A stretch of 55,414 bases of DNA from Herbaspirillum sp. CF444 (lineage in GTDB: Bacteria > Pseudomonadota > Gammaproteobacteria > Burkholderiales > Burkholderiaceae_D), in assembly GCF_000282135.1 (NCBI RefSeq), contig NZ_AKJW01000089.1, positions 1-55,414 of the forward strand, read 5' to 3'. This document shows positions 10,091-18,682 of this stretch, piece after piece. A program made the position numbers and the translations under genes. Below the pieces are notes generated by a model, which saw only the letters and a list, made by a program, of their open reading frames with translations, was not told the origin of the DNA and did not search any database. Every line of letters begins with the position of its first letter. Position 1 is the first letter of the stretch.

Positions 10091-10840
10091 TTAGTGAATC
10101 AGCATGCCGCCGTTGACGTCCAGCGTGACGCCGGTCAGGTAGGACGACAGGTCGCTGGCGAGGAAGAGGCAGCTGTTGGCGACGTCGTCCGCGACACCGA
10201 GCCGATTGAGCGGAATGCCTTTGAGGATCTCGACCTTCATCTCGTCGGTCAGCTTGCCGGCGGTGATGTCGGTCTGGATCAGGCCGGGCGTGAGCGAGTT
10301 GACGCGGATGTTGTCCGGCCCCAGCTCGCGCGCCATGGCGCGCGCCAGTCCGAGCACGCCGGCCTTGGCGGCGGAGTAATGCGGACCGCCGAAGATGCCG
10401 CCGCCGCGCTGCGCCGACACCGACGACAGGCAGACGATGGAACCGCTGCGGCGGCTGCGCATGTGCGGGATCAGCGCCTGGCTCATGTAGAGCGTGCCGC
10501 GCAGCGAGACGTCGGTGACGGCTTCGTAGTTTTCCGGCTGGATGTCCATGATCTTCAGCGGCTGCGTGATGCCGGCGTTGTTGACCAGGATGTCGACCTG
10601 GCCGAGACGCTGCAGGATTTCCTTCGCGGCGCGTTCGCAATCGGTCTTGACGGTGACGTTGCAGGCCAGCCCGATATGGCCGGCGCCGATGTCGTTGGCA
10701 GCGGCAACAGCGGCGGCTTCGTCCAGATCGAGAATGGCGACGCGGCCGCCATGCGCGGCAAACAGGCGGGCCACGGCCTTGCCGATACCGCGAGCGGAAG
10801 CAGCGCCGGTGATGACGGCGACTTTGTCTTTGAGTAACAC
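10091..10840 (-). CDS. Short-chain dehydrogenase/reductase, FabG-like
   Basis: A 249-residue SDR oxidoreductase with TGAASARGIG at 11-20 for dinucleotide binding, NNAG at 87-90, and the catalytic Ser140 region with Tyr155-x3-Lys159. Asp38 at the end of the second strand suggests NAD(H) rather than NADP(H). The start is GTG at 10840 with GGAGA upstream. It is the first gene of the operon, facing the LysR regulator, and probably oxidises or reduces the substrate or product of the split transketolase. Although FabG-like, its place argues for a sugar or hydroxy-acid dehydrogenase. Confidence 0.88.
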   Translation of the reverse strand: MLLKDKVAVITGAASARGIGKAVARLFAAHGGRVAILDLDEAAAVAAANDIGAGHIGLACNVTVKTDCERAAKEILQRLGQVDILVNNAGITQPLKIMDIQPENYEAVTDVSLRGTLYMSQALIPHMRSRRSGSIVCLSSVSAQRGGGIFGGPHYSAAKAGVLGLARAMARELGPDNIRVNSLTPGLIQTDITAGKLTDEMKVEILKGIPLNRLGVADDVANSCLFLASDLSSYLTGVTLDVNGGMLIH

Positions 10841-10977
10841 GGTTGTCTCCTTGGTGGATTTGTTTGTTCTTGGCGCCGGGCCGATTCTTTTAGATTTATT
10901 TCACAACGGACCTGGACGACGGATGGAGTATTTCACCCGGCTCATAGGCCAGCAAGCTAGAATCCCTCAACATGCTT

Positions 10978-10990
10978 TGAATAATTTTCA
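10978..10990. promoter_or_regulatory. Candidate LysR-type operator between the SDR gene and lysR
   Basis: TGAA-TAATT-TTCA is a short symmetric element (outer bases also mostly pair) about 40 bases before the LysR start, inside the divergent promoter region 10841-11029. It has the T-N11-A form of LysR-family boxes. It is assigned only on position and symmetry. Confidence 0.4.
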
Positions 10991-11029
10991 TAACAAGAAC
11001 AAGCAAAAAATCCTGCAGGGAGACACGCC

Positions 11030-11917
11030 ATGCACCATCTGCCGCCGCTCAAGTCAGTCATCGCCTTCGAGGTCGTCGCGCGCCTGGGCAACATCAGCAA
11101 GGCCGCCGAAGAACTCAATTTGACGCCCTCGGCCGTCAGTCACCAGATCACCAATCTGGAGAATTTCGTCGCGCTGAAACTGTTCCACCGCACCTCGCGC
11201 GGCGTCGCCCTCACGCCGGCCGGCGAGCGCTACCAGCAAAGCCTCGCGGGTGCGCTGGCGCTGATTGCCAGCGCCGCGCAGAACGCGCGCGCCGACGACG
11301 GCATCGAGGTGCTGCGCGTGCATGCTTCGCCCAGTTTCGCCAGCCTGTGGCTGATGCCGCGGTTGCCGCATTTCATGCACGAGCATCCCGACATCCGCAT
11401 CCGGCTGTCGGCGTCGTACATGCATTCCGATTTTTCGCAGGGCGAGATCGATCTGGATATCCGGTATGGAGCAGCGCGCTGGGCCGACCTGCATGTCGAA
11501 ACGATTGCGACGGAAGAAGTGATGCCGATGATCAGTCCGAGGCTGGCCGAGCGGCTGAAGCTGCGCACGCCGCAGGATCTGCTGCAGCAAAGCCTGATTT
11601 TTTCGGAAGTGAACCTGGTGCAATGGCCGCAATGGTTCGCCGCGCACGGCATCCAGCTTGCCCCGAGCCAATATGCCCTCAGCTTCGACCGCGCCTATCT
11701 GGCGATCGAGGCGGCGATACAGGGACTGGGTGTGGCGCTGGACAGCGCCTGGCTGGCCGATGCGGCGCTGAAGGAAGGCCGGCTGGAGCCGGTATTTCCG
11801 GACCGCAAGGGCATCCGGGTGCACGCGCATCATCTGGTATATCCGGCCACGCATGGGAAATGGACCAAGGTGGAGCGTTTCAAACGCTGGCTGTTGGCAC
11901 AGGTGCAACAACGGTGA
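11030..11917 (+). CDS. LysR-type transcriptional regulator, GcvA-like
   Basis: A 295-residue regulator with the N-terminal winged helix (FEVVARLGNISKAAEELN, LTPSAVSHQITNLE, LFHRTSRGVALTPAG) and a two-lobed effector domain (about 90-295). The DIRIRLSASYM and GEIDLDIRYG segments resemble the GcvA/AmpR branch. GGGAGA lies 8 bases before the ATG. It is transcribed away from the SDR-transketolase-TRAP operon, and LysR proteins usually control the operon they face, with a pathway intermediate as co-inducer. It ends 81 bases before valS. Confidence 0.93.
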   Translation: MHHLPPLKSVIAFEVVARLGNISKAAEELNLTPSAVSHQITNLENFVALKLFHRTSRGVALTPAGERYQQSLAGALALIASAAQNARADDGIEVLRVHASPSFASLWLMPRLPHFMHEHPDIRIRLSASYMHSDFSQGEIDLDIRYGAARWADLHVETIATEEVMPMISPRLAERLKLRTPQDLLQQSLIFSEVNLVQWPQWFAAHGIQLAPSQYALSFDRAYLAIEAAIQGLGVALDSAWLADAALKEGRLEPVFPDRKGIRVHAHHLVYPATHGKWTKVERFKRWLLAQVQQR

Positions 11918-11962
11918 TGCGCCGAATTTCGGGCTGGAAGCCTGTTTGGGCGGCGACTCCTT

Positions 11963-11968
11963 TATAAT
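11963..11968 (+). promoter_or_regulatory. Candidate -10 box for valS
   Basis: TATAAT lies 31 bases before the valS ATG. No good -35 box is visible at the usual spacing, so this is a weak promoter call. Confidence 0.35.
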
Positions 11969-11998
11969 GGACGGTTTCGCAAAAACACACGTCAAATC

Positions 11999-14938
11999 AT
12001 GGAATTAGCCAAGTCGTTCGAGCCTGCCGAGATTGAAAAATTCTGGCGCGAAGAGTGGGAAAAGCGCGGGTATTTCGCCGCCACCACCGCACCGGAAAAG
12101 CCGTCGTTCAGCATCCAGCTGCCGCCGCCGAATGTGACCGGCACGCTGCACATGGGCCATGCCTTCAACCAGACCATCATGGACGGCCTGACGCGCTACC
12201 ATCGCATGCGCGGTTTCAACACCGCCTGGATCCCGGGCACCGACCACGCCGGCATCGCCACGCAAATCGTGGTGGAACGCCAGCTCGACGCACAAAAGGT
12301 TTCGCGCCATGATCTCGGCCGCGAGAAGTTCATCGAGAAGGTGTGGGAGTGGAAGGAAAAATCCGGCTCCACCATCACCGGCCAGATGCGCCGCATGGGC
12401 GCCTCGACCGACTGGGATCGCGAATACTTCACGATGGATCCGAAGATGTCGAATGCGGTCACGGAAGTTTTCGTGCGGCTGTTCGAGCAAGGCCTGATCT
12501 ATCGCGGCAAGCGCCTGGTGAACTGGGATCCGGTGCTGGGCACGGCGGTGTCCGACCTTGAAGTGGTGTCGGAGGAAGAAGACGGTTCGATGTGGCATAT
12601 CCGCTATCCGTTAACGGACGGCAGCGGTCACATCACGGTCGCGACGACGCGTCCGGAAACCCTGCTGGGCGACGTCGCCGTGGCGGTCGATCCGACCGAC
12701 GAGCGTTATGCGCACCTGGTCGGCAAGATGCTCAAGCTGCCGCTGACCGATCGCGAAATCCCGATCATCAAGGATGAATACGTCGACAAGGAATTCGGCA
12801 CCGGCTGCGTGAAGATCACGCCTGCGCACGATTTCAACGATTATGCCGTATGGCAACGACACAAAGGCCAGAACGGGATTCCTACGGAAGTTGTGTCGAT
12901 ATTCACCCTCGACGCGAAAATTGAAACAAACAAGCCCAATCAGTCCGAGTATGTAAACTCAGCCTTTGACAAACGACCACAAATCGACGGCAAGGCGATG
13001 GTTACAGGTTTTGCGATCAGCGCATTCACCATGTTAGAAAGCATTCCAGAACGATACATTGGCCTAGATCGTTTCGAAGCACGCAAGCAGATGGTCGCCG
13101 ACCTCGACGCCCAAGGCCTGCTGGAACTGGTCAAGCCGCACAAGCTGATGGTGCCGCGCGGCGACCGTACCGGCGTCGTGATCGAGCCGATGCTGACCGA
13201 CCAGTGGTTCGTCGCGATGAGCAAGCCGGCGCCGGAAGGCACCTACTTCCCCGGCAAGTCGATCGCCGAAGTGGCGCTGGAAAAAGTCGCCAACGGCGAG
13301 ATCAAGCTGATTCCGGAAAACTGGAACAATACCTACAACCAGTGGCTCAACAACATCCAGGACTGGTGTATCTCGCGCCAGCTGTGGTGGGGCCATCAGA
13401 TCCCGGCGTGGTACGACGAAGACGGCAAGGTCTACGTGGCGCGCACCGAAGCGGAAGCCCAGGCGCAAGCCGGCGGCAAGACCGTGACGCGCGACAACGA
13501 CGTGCTCGACACCTGGTTCTCGTCGGCGCTGGTGCCGTTCTCGACGCTGGGCTGGCCGGAAGAGACGCCGGACTACAAACTGTTCCTGCCGTCGTCGGTG
13601 CTGGTGACCGGCTTCGACATCATCTTCTTCTGGGTGGCGCGCATGGTCATGATGACCACGCATTTCACCGGACAGGTGCCGTTCAATACGGTCTACGTGC
13701 ACGGCTTGGTGCGCGACGCCAGCGGCCAGAAGATGTCCAAGTCCAAGGGCAACACGCTCGACCCGATCGACCTGATCGACGGCATCGGCGTGGATGAACT
13801 GGTCGCCAAGCGTACCGTCGGCCTGATGAATCCGAAGCAGGCCGCCAGCATTGAAAAGGCGACCCGCAAGGAGTTCGCCGACGGCATCCCGGCCTTCGGC
13901 ACCGACGCACTGCGCTTCACCTTCGCTTCGCTGGCGACGCTGGGCCGCAACATCAACTTCGACCTCGGCCGCTGCGAAGGCTATCGCAATTTCTGCAACA
14001 AGCTGTGGAACGCCACCCGCTTCGTGCTGATGAATACCGAAGGCCAGGACTGCGGTTTCGACGGCCACGTCAAGGGCGAATGCAACAAGGAAAAGCTGCA
14101 GTTCTCGCAAGCCGACCGCTGGATCGTGTCGCTGATGCAGCGCACCGAAGCCGAAGTGGAAAAGGGCTTTGCCGACTACCGCTTCGACAACATCGCTTCG
14201 GCGATCTACAAGTTCGTCTGGGACGAGTACTGCGACTGGTACCTGGAAATGGCCAAGTCGCAAATCCAGAACGGCAATGAAGCGCAACAACGCGCGACGC
14301 GCCGCACCCTGCTGCGCGTGCTCGAAGGCGTGCTGCGCCTGGCGCATCCGGTGCTGCCTTTCATCACCGAAGCGCTGTGGCAAAGCGTGGCGCCGCTGAC
14401 CGACAAGAAGCTCGACCCGGCCGGCGATTCGATCATGCGTCAGCCTTATCCGAAAGCCGATCTGGAGAAGATCGATGCCGAAGCGGAAGCGTGGATGACG
14501 CAACTGAAGACGCTGACCGATGCTTGCCGCAATCTGCGCGGCGAGATGCAATTGTCGCCGGCCTTGCGCGTACCGCTGATCATTGAAACTGCCAATGCGG
14601 AATCGGTGAATTCCTTCCTGCCGTATCTGCAATCGCTGGTGAAGCTGAGCGAAACGCAAGTCGTGACGCAACTGCCGGAGTCGCCTGCGCCGGTCGCCAT
14701 CGTCGGCGACCTGAAGCTGATGCTGAAGGTGGAGATCGACATCGCCGCCGAACGCGAACGCATGACCAAGGAGATCGCCCGCATCAGCGGCGAGATCGTC
14801 AAGGCCAACGCCAAACTGTCCAACGAGAGCTTCGTCGCGCGCGCGCCGGAAGCGGTCGTGGCGCAAGAGAAAGAACGCCTCGCCAACTTCAGCACCACAC
14901 TGGCGAAACTGGAAGAGCAACTGGCGAAGTTGAAATAA
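11999..14938 (+). CDS. valS: Valyl-tRNA synthetase
   Basis: A class I aminoacyl-tRNA synthetase of 979 residues that charges tRNA-Val and hydrolyses mischarged Thr-tRNA-Val. The HIGH signature appears as HMGH at 51-54, KMSKSKGN near 579, the CP1 editing domain runs from about 190 to 360, and the C-terminal arm ends in a coiled coil (about 915-979). Residues about 281-359, encoded by 12841-13075, look unlike the rest: the DNA is richer in A/T with codons such as AAA, ACA, TTA and CGA, and the stretch between [10 protein letters not shown] and LDRFEARKQ seems some 25-30 residues longer than in most beta-proteobacterial ValRS as I remember them. The frame is intact, so the enzyme should be functional. 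Confidence 0.97.
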   Translation: MELAKSFEPAEIEKFWREEWEKRGYFAATTAPEKPSFSIQLPPPNVTGTLHMGHAFNQTIMDGLTRYHRMRGFNTAWIPGTDHAGIATQIVVERQLDAQKVSRHDLGREKFIEKVWEWKEKSGSTITGQMRRMGASTDWDREYFTMDPKMSNAVTEVFVRLFEQGLIYRGKRLVNWDPVLGTAVSDLEVVSEEEDGSMWHIRYPLTDGSGHITVATTRPETLLGDVAVAVDPTDERYAHLVGKMLKLPLTDREIPIIKDEYVDKEFGTGCVKITPAHDFNDYAVWQRHKGQNGIPTEVVSIFTLDAKIETNKPNQSEYVNSAFDKRPQIDGKAMVTGFAISAFTMLESIPERYIGLDRFEARKQMVADLDAQGLLELVKPHKLMVPRGDRTGVVIEPMLTDQWFVAMSKPAPEGTYFPGKSIAEVALEKVANGEIKLIPENWNNTYNQWLNNIQDWCISRQLWWGHQIPAWYDEDGKVYVARTEAEAQAQAGGKTVTRDNDVLDTWFSSALVPFSTLGWPEETPDYKLFLPSSVLVTGFDIIFFWVARMVMMTTHFTGQVPFNTVYVHGLVRDASGQKMSKSKGNTLDPIDLIDGIGVDELVAKRTVGLMNPKQAASIEKATRKEFADGIPAFGTDALRFTFASLATLGRNINFDLGRCEGYRNFCNKLWNATRFVLMNTEGQDCGFDGHVKGECNKEKLQFSQADRWIVSLMQRTEAEVEKGFADYRFDNIASAIYKFVWDEYCDWYLEMAKSQIQNGNEAQQRATRRTLLRVLEGVLRLAHPVLPFITEALWQSVAPLTDKKLDPAGDSIMRQPYPKADLEKIDAEAEAWMTQLKTLTDACRNLRGEMQLSPALRVPLIIETANAESVNSFLPYLQSLVKLSETQVVTQLPESPAPVAIVGDLKLMLKVEIDIAAERERMTKEIARISGEIVKANAKLSNESFVARAPEAVVAQEKERLANFSTTLAKLEEQLAKLK

Positions 14939-14972
14939 GCTGAAATAAGCCTTTCGTCGCACTTCCGACCAG

Positions 14973-15003
14973 CCGTCGCCCCGCAAAGGGCGGCGGCTTT
15001 TTT
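14973..15003 (+). terminator. Intrinsic terminator after valS
   Basis: CCGTCGCCC and GGGCGGCGG form a stem (one G-T pair) around CGCAAA, followed by CTTTTTT. It begins about 35 bases after the valS stop. Confidence 0.85.
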
Positions 15004-15128
15004 ATTGCCTTGCCGTCCTCTTTTTTAATCCTTGCCGGACGCCTCCGGCTTGTCTACACTAGGCGAACAAAATTAGAACAATCGTGCTTTTATTTAATCC
15101 ACCAATTTCACCAATGGACGGAGACATC

Positions 15129-15593
15129 ATGAAAACTCGCATCATCCTGGGCAGCACCCTGCTGGCCCTGAGCGCACTGAATATTCTGACGCCGGCAACC
15201 GCCTGGGCCGCCGGCGGCTCGCCCGTGGGCCTGTGGAAGAACATCGACGACGCCACCGGCAAACCCAAGGCGTTGATCCGCATCACCGAGAGCGACGGCG
15301 AGCTCAAGGGCAAGATCGAGAAACTGTTCCGCGCGCCGGAAGAAGACCAGAATCCGAAGTGCGAAAAATGCGAAGGCGCGCTCAAGGACCAGCCCATCAT
15401 CGGCATGACCATCCTCTCCGGCCTGAAGAAAGACGGCGACGAATACAACGGCGGCCAGATCCTCGACCCGGCCAACGGCAAGTTATACAAGAGCAAGCTG
15501 ACCGTGGTGGAAGACGGCAAGAAGCTCAACGTGCGCGGCTACATCGGCATGCCGATGCTGGGCCGCACGCAGGTCTGGGTGCGCGAAGAATAA
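15129..15593 (+). CDS. DUF2147 family secreted protein
   Basis: A 154-residue protein with a clear Sec signal peptide (MKTRIILGSTLLALSALN then a TAWA-A cleavage near residue 28) and a mature DUF2147-type beta-rich domain: GLWKNIDDATGKPKALIRI, a cysteine pair in PKCEKCEG, GGQILDPANGKLY and GYIGMPMLGRTQVW. The family is periplasmic or surface-exposed and of unknown function. The frame is open 15 codons upstream, but GGAG precedes the ATG at 15129 and that start gives the signal peptide. It stands alone after the valS terminator. Confidence 0.88.
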   Translation: MKTRIILGSTLLALSALNILTPATAWAAGGSPVGLWKNIDDATGKPKALIRITESDGELKGKIEKLFRAPEEDQNPKCEKCEGALKDQPIIGMTILSGLKKDGDEYNGGQILDPANGKLYKSKLTVVEDGKKLNVRGYIGMPMLGRTQVWVREE

Positions 15594-15636
15594 AGCCGTC
15601 CCCGTTCTCGGCAAGCGCTTTATTTCCCACAGCAAA

Positions 15637-15807
15637 GGCGGCCGGAAGCCTAATGCCGTTCCGTTAGCGTTGAAACTTCATACCCTTATTACAAAGAGCT
15701 ATCGCCGTCGTCCTGACGAAAGTCAGGACCCAGCGTTCGCTGGGACGACGATGAGCGATGAAAGACGGCAATAGGTTCACTGAACGGCATTAGGCCGCAA
15801 GCCGCCT
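15637..15807. mobile_element. MITE-like element with 25-base terminal inverted repeats
   Basis: The left arm (15637-15661) reads GGCGGC, five bases, then GCCTAATGCCGTTC. The right arm (15783-15807) is its inverse, GAACGGCATTAGGC, five bases, then GCCGCC. The two arms match at 20 of 25 positions, and all mismatches are in the five-base spacer. The arms enclose about 121 bases carrying the REP-like double hairpin. No target-site duplication could be picked out, so mobility is inferred from structure only. Confidence 0.5.
15706..15750. repeat. REP-like double hairpin R2
   Basis: CGTCGT, CCTGAC-GAAA-GTCAGG, A, CCCAGC-GTTC-GCTGGG, ACGACG. It is two hairpins inside an outer 6-bp inverted repeat, so the whole 45 bases can form a cruciform. 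It equals one REP-like unit fused to an inverted partner. It lies at the centre of the MITE-like element. Confidence 0.85.
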
Positions 15808-15960
15808 CTATTTTGCCCATGGCAGCCGTTTTCTTGTTTTATAATCAATTCGACCGTGATGTGGAATGGCACGAAACGATAGAGAAAATAAAGCCGGGCA
15901 GAGGCGACAAACTCCGCGATCCGCCTGTACGACAAACCGAGGGTTCGCGCAGGGGGGCAT

Positions 15961-17130
15961 ATGTTGAGGATGTCGTCTGTATGGCTGTCTTGTCGCAACA
16001 TTTTCACGCTCGCACTGTCTGCCGCCGTGTTTGCCGCGCCCCTTTCCACCGTGCAGGCCGCCGATGCGTCCGTCAACATCGTGCTGATCGGTTTCGCCGC
16101 CCCTCTCGGCGAGTTCAACGCCAGGAGCGGGCGCAATGCCGCCCTGCTGGCAATTGAAGAAGCCAACAAGAACAGCCCTCGCATCGGCGGTCAGCCGGTG
16201 TTCTTTCATCTGCTGGAGCAAGACGATAAATCCGATGTCGCCGTCGCGCAATACATCGCACGCGCGCTGGTCGGCAGCAAAGTCATCGGCGTCATCGGCC
16301 ACGGGAACAGCGCCACCACCCTGGCGGCCGCACCTATCTACAACGAAGCCGGCCTCGCGCACATTTCCCCGACGTCATGGGGCCGCGAGCTCACGCAAAA
16401 ATCCTACAAGAACGTCTTCCAACTGGTCGGCAACAACGACATCGGCCTGGGATTCGCGGCAGATTATCTGATCCGCGAACAAAAACTCAAACGCGTTTTC
16501 ATCCTGGATGACGGCGGCTATCTCGGCACGACCATGGCCGACTATTTTGCCGGCTACGTCAAAGCGGGCAATGGTGAAATTGTTCAACGTACGTCCATCA
16601 ACAGCAAGACCTCCGATTTCAATCCGCCGCTGCAAAAGGCAGAGCAACTGCAGCCCGATCTGATTTTTTTCAGTGGCAGAACCGTGCAGAGCGGCGTGCT
16701 GGCCAGCAATCTGCCGCGCTTCCATTTATCGGCGACGCTGTTGCTGACGGGCAACGTGATCAATGATGATTTCCTGCGCAACGTGGCGAAGGTCGACACC
16801 CCCATCGTGGCGATCGTGCCCAGCGCACCACTGCAAAAGCGGCCTGCCATGATGAGCCTGCAAAAGAAATATATCGAACGCTTCGACGCCGACATAACGC
16901 CGTTCGGCACCTACACGTACGATAGCGTGCATCTGCTGATCGCCGCGGCGAAGAAAGCCAATTCGCTTGAGCGCAGCAAGATCATCGATGCGCTGCATGA
17001 GATCAGGTACGGCGGCGTGACCGGCAACATCGCCTTCGACGCCAACGGCGCCTTGCTCAAGCCCGGATACACCTTGTACGGCATTGAACAAAAGAAATGG
17101 ACGCCGCTAAAGACCTTCGGCGGCAAATGA
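15961..17130 (+). CDS. Orphan ABC-type branched-chain amino-acid-like binding protein (LivK family), paralog 1
   Basis: A 389-residue type-I periplasmic binding protein with a Sec signal peptide cleaved near VQA-AD at residue 33. The mature fold has the LivK-family landmarks: NIVLIGFAAPLGEFNARSG, KVIGVIGHGNS, an IYNEAGLAHISPTS strand and a TSDFNPPL segment. No permease or ATPase gene lies nearby, so it may serve a transporter encoded elsewhere or a membrane sensor. It resembles the proteins at 34271 and 36249 (shared GVIGH, KTSDFN, DLIFF and FAYD/YTYDSV-type blocks) but is the most divergent of the three. A purine-rich AGGGGGG site precedes the ATG. Confidence 0.88.
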   Translation: MLRMSSVWLSCRNIFTLALSAAVFAAPLSTVQAADASVNIVLIGFAAPLGEFNARSGRNAALLAIEEANKNSPRIGGQPVFFHLLEQDDKSDVAVAQYIARALVGSKVIGVIGHGNSATTLAAAPIYNEAGLAHISPTSWGRELTQKSYKNVFQLVGNNDIGLGFAADYLIREQKLKRVFILDDGGYLGTTMADYFAGYVKAGNGEIVQRTSINSKTSDFNPPLQKAEQLQPDLIFFSGRTVQSGVLASNLPRFHLSATLLLTGNVINDDFLRNVAKVDTPIVAIVPSAPLQKRPAMMSLQKKYIERFDADITPFGTYTYDSVHLLIAAAKKANSLERSKIIDALHEIRYGGVTGNIAFDANGALLKPGYTLYGIEQKKWTPLKTFGGK

Positions 17131-17173
17131 CGGCGACAGGGAGCAACAATCAGGCGATGCCACGCAAGGCGAT

Positions 17174-17635
17174 CTATTGCGCCGGCTTGTGGTGCTGCGC
17201 CACGTAGCGGTCGAGCTGTCGCGCAAACGCCCGGCCGTCGCTCTGACTGAACGCGGCCGGGCCGCCGGTTTCGACGCCGCTGCTGCGCAGCTCTTCCATG
17301 AAGTTGCGCATCGTGAGGTGCTGCTGGATATTGTCGGCGGTGTACATTTCGCCGCGCGGATTGAGCACCGCACCGCCCTTGGCGATGGCTTCCGCAGCCA
17401 GCGGAATGTCGGCGCTGATGATCAGGTCGCCTGGCTGCGTGAGCCTGACGATTTCCTTGTCGGCGACGTCGAAGCCGGCCGGCACGACGACGGCCTTGAT
17501 GAAACGCGACGGCGGCACGCGCAAGAGCTTGTTGGCGACCAGCGTCACCTGGATGTGCGTGCGCTCGGCCAGGCGGAACAACATGTCCTTGACCACGCCC
17601 GGACAGGCGTCGGCATCAACCCAGATTTGCATCAT
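17174..17635 (-). CDS. UPF0178/YaiI family protein
   Basis: A 153-residue member of the YaiI/YqxD (DUF188) family, a NYN/PIN-like fold of uncertain function. Signatures are the N-terminal WVDADACP, an [10 protein letters not shown] stretch (usually TxDIPLA) and the [12 protein letters not shown] motif, with acidic residues placed as in PIN-like nucleases. Start is ATG at 17635; a second ATG follows directly and could be used. It converges on the binding protein gene and may be read in the same direction as the hydratase gene 74 bases upstream. Confidence 0.9.
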   Translation of the reverse strand: MMQIWVDADACPGVVKDMLFRLAERTHIQVTLVANKLLRVPPSRFIKAVVVPAGFDVADKEIVRLTQPGDLIISADIPLAAEAIAKGGAVLNPRGEMYTADNIQQHLTMRNFMEELRSSGVETGGPAAFSQSDGRAFARQLDRYVAQHHKPAQ

Positions 17636-17709
17636 CTACTTTCTGCTTGCTGAAAAACACATCGGACCACCAAGGGTCCGATGAAGAGTGTGTATTGGCG
17701 ATCAAACGA

Positions 17710-18546
17710 TCAGACAAACGAAACCGTCAATCCCGGCAGGGCGACGCCGGAAAATGCAGTAATCCAGGTCTGTCCGGTTTCGATCGGATAAGCATCGGTC
17801 CAGGTGCCCGTGGTGATGATTTCACCGGCCGCCAGCGGCGCGAATTGCGGTTGCGTCTTCAGCAACTGATGCAGATGCCACAAGGCATGCAGCGGACTGT
17901 CGGCTTCGTCGTTGAAGAATCCGGCAGCGCGCAGCGTGCCGGTGCTGTCGGTGCTGCTCGACAACGAAACGCTGGCGCCGGCCAGAATCTGCGCCAGGTT
18001 GTGACGGGTGGCCGACGACAGCACGTGCGGTTCGCCGATGATCAGCGTGCCGTGCAAACCGAAGGCCGCGATCGCGTCGGCGACGGTGAACTCCCAGTTG
18101 GCGAAAGGGCAGGCGACGATCTCGAAGCCGTGCGCCATCCATTCGATGCATTCGGCCAGCTCGTCGATGGTGGCGTCGGGCGACGGCGCCCGGCCGAGCT
18201 TGAAGACGATTTCCGGTTCGATGCGCGGTTGCAGCGCGCCTGCCAGGCATTGCTTGCCGTGATTGTCGTTGGCGTAGCGCACCGTGCTGTCGAAAATGTG
18301 CGCCCAGATCGGAATGCGCGCATCGTCCGTCACACCGTATTTGTCCCAGGTCTTGCGCACGGTGAAGCCGATCTTGCGGCCGATCGGCTGCTCGCCTTGC
18401 GCGATGCGGATATCCAGCACGCGGCGCGCGATATCGTAGGCGTCCTCGACGGACAATGGTTCGGAGGATGACAGGAGCGGCAGGAAACGTGTGTTTGCGC
18501 GTGCATCGAGGAGTTGATGCGCGTACCGACTGGCTTGGCTCGACAT
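17710..18546 (-). CDS. 2-keto-4-pentenoate hydratase family protein (MhpD-like)
   Basis: A 278-residue protein of the fumarylacetoacetate hydrolase superfamily, hydratase branch. It has GRKIGFTVRKTW near 56, a metal-binding IEPEIVFKLG segment (E-x-E pattern), HGFEIVACPF and a GEIITTGTWTDAYP end typical of 2-hydroxypenta-2,4-dienoate hydratases and 4-oxalocrotonate decarboxylases. No ring-cleavage or aldolase genes are present, so it may act in a pathway encoded elsewhere or on a different oxo-acid. The ATG at 18546 has only a weak ribosome site. Confidence 0.85.
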   Translation of the reverse strand: MSSQASRYAHQLLDARANTRFLPLLSSSEPLSVEDAYDIARRVLDIRIAQGEQPIGRKIGFTVRKTWDKYGVTDDARIPIWAHIFDSTVRYANDNHGKQCLAGALQPRIEPEIVFKLGRAPSPDATIDELAECIEWMAHGFEIVACPFANWEFTVADAIAAFGLHGTLIIGEPHVLSSATRHNLAQILAGASVSLSSSTDSTGTLRAAGFFNDEADSPLHALWHLHQLLKTQPQFAPLAAGEIITTGTWTDAYPIETGQTWITAFSGVALPGLTVSFV

Positions 18547-18579
18547 AAGCTCGCACAGGAAGATAGTGAATAGCTATGT

Positions 18580-18608
18580 ATTGTCAGCGACGATTAATTT
18601 TTGCACAA
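18580..18608 (-). promoter_or_regulatory. Candidate promoter for the hydratase gene
   Basis: On the minus strand TTGTGC, 17 bases, GACAAT lies 34 bases before the hydratase ATG. Both boxes are imperfect. Confidence 0.3.
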
Positions 18609-18682
18609 GTGAAAAGACTTAAAAATGCACTTGACAAGCACCTGACGGCCGATAGCGCCCGGAAGGAGGCGGCGACCATATG

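Larger units (their letters stand above)
15594..15960. other. Gene-free stretch holding a MITE-like element and a promoter region
   Basis: This 367-base spacer has no credible gene. 15637-15807 is an inverted-repeat element with a REP-like double hairpin in its middle. After it, 15808-15960 is the leader of the binding protein at 15961; it contains TATAAT at 15841-15846 without a good -35 box, and AGGGGGG just before the start codon. Confidence 0.7.
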
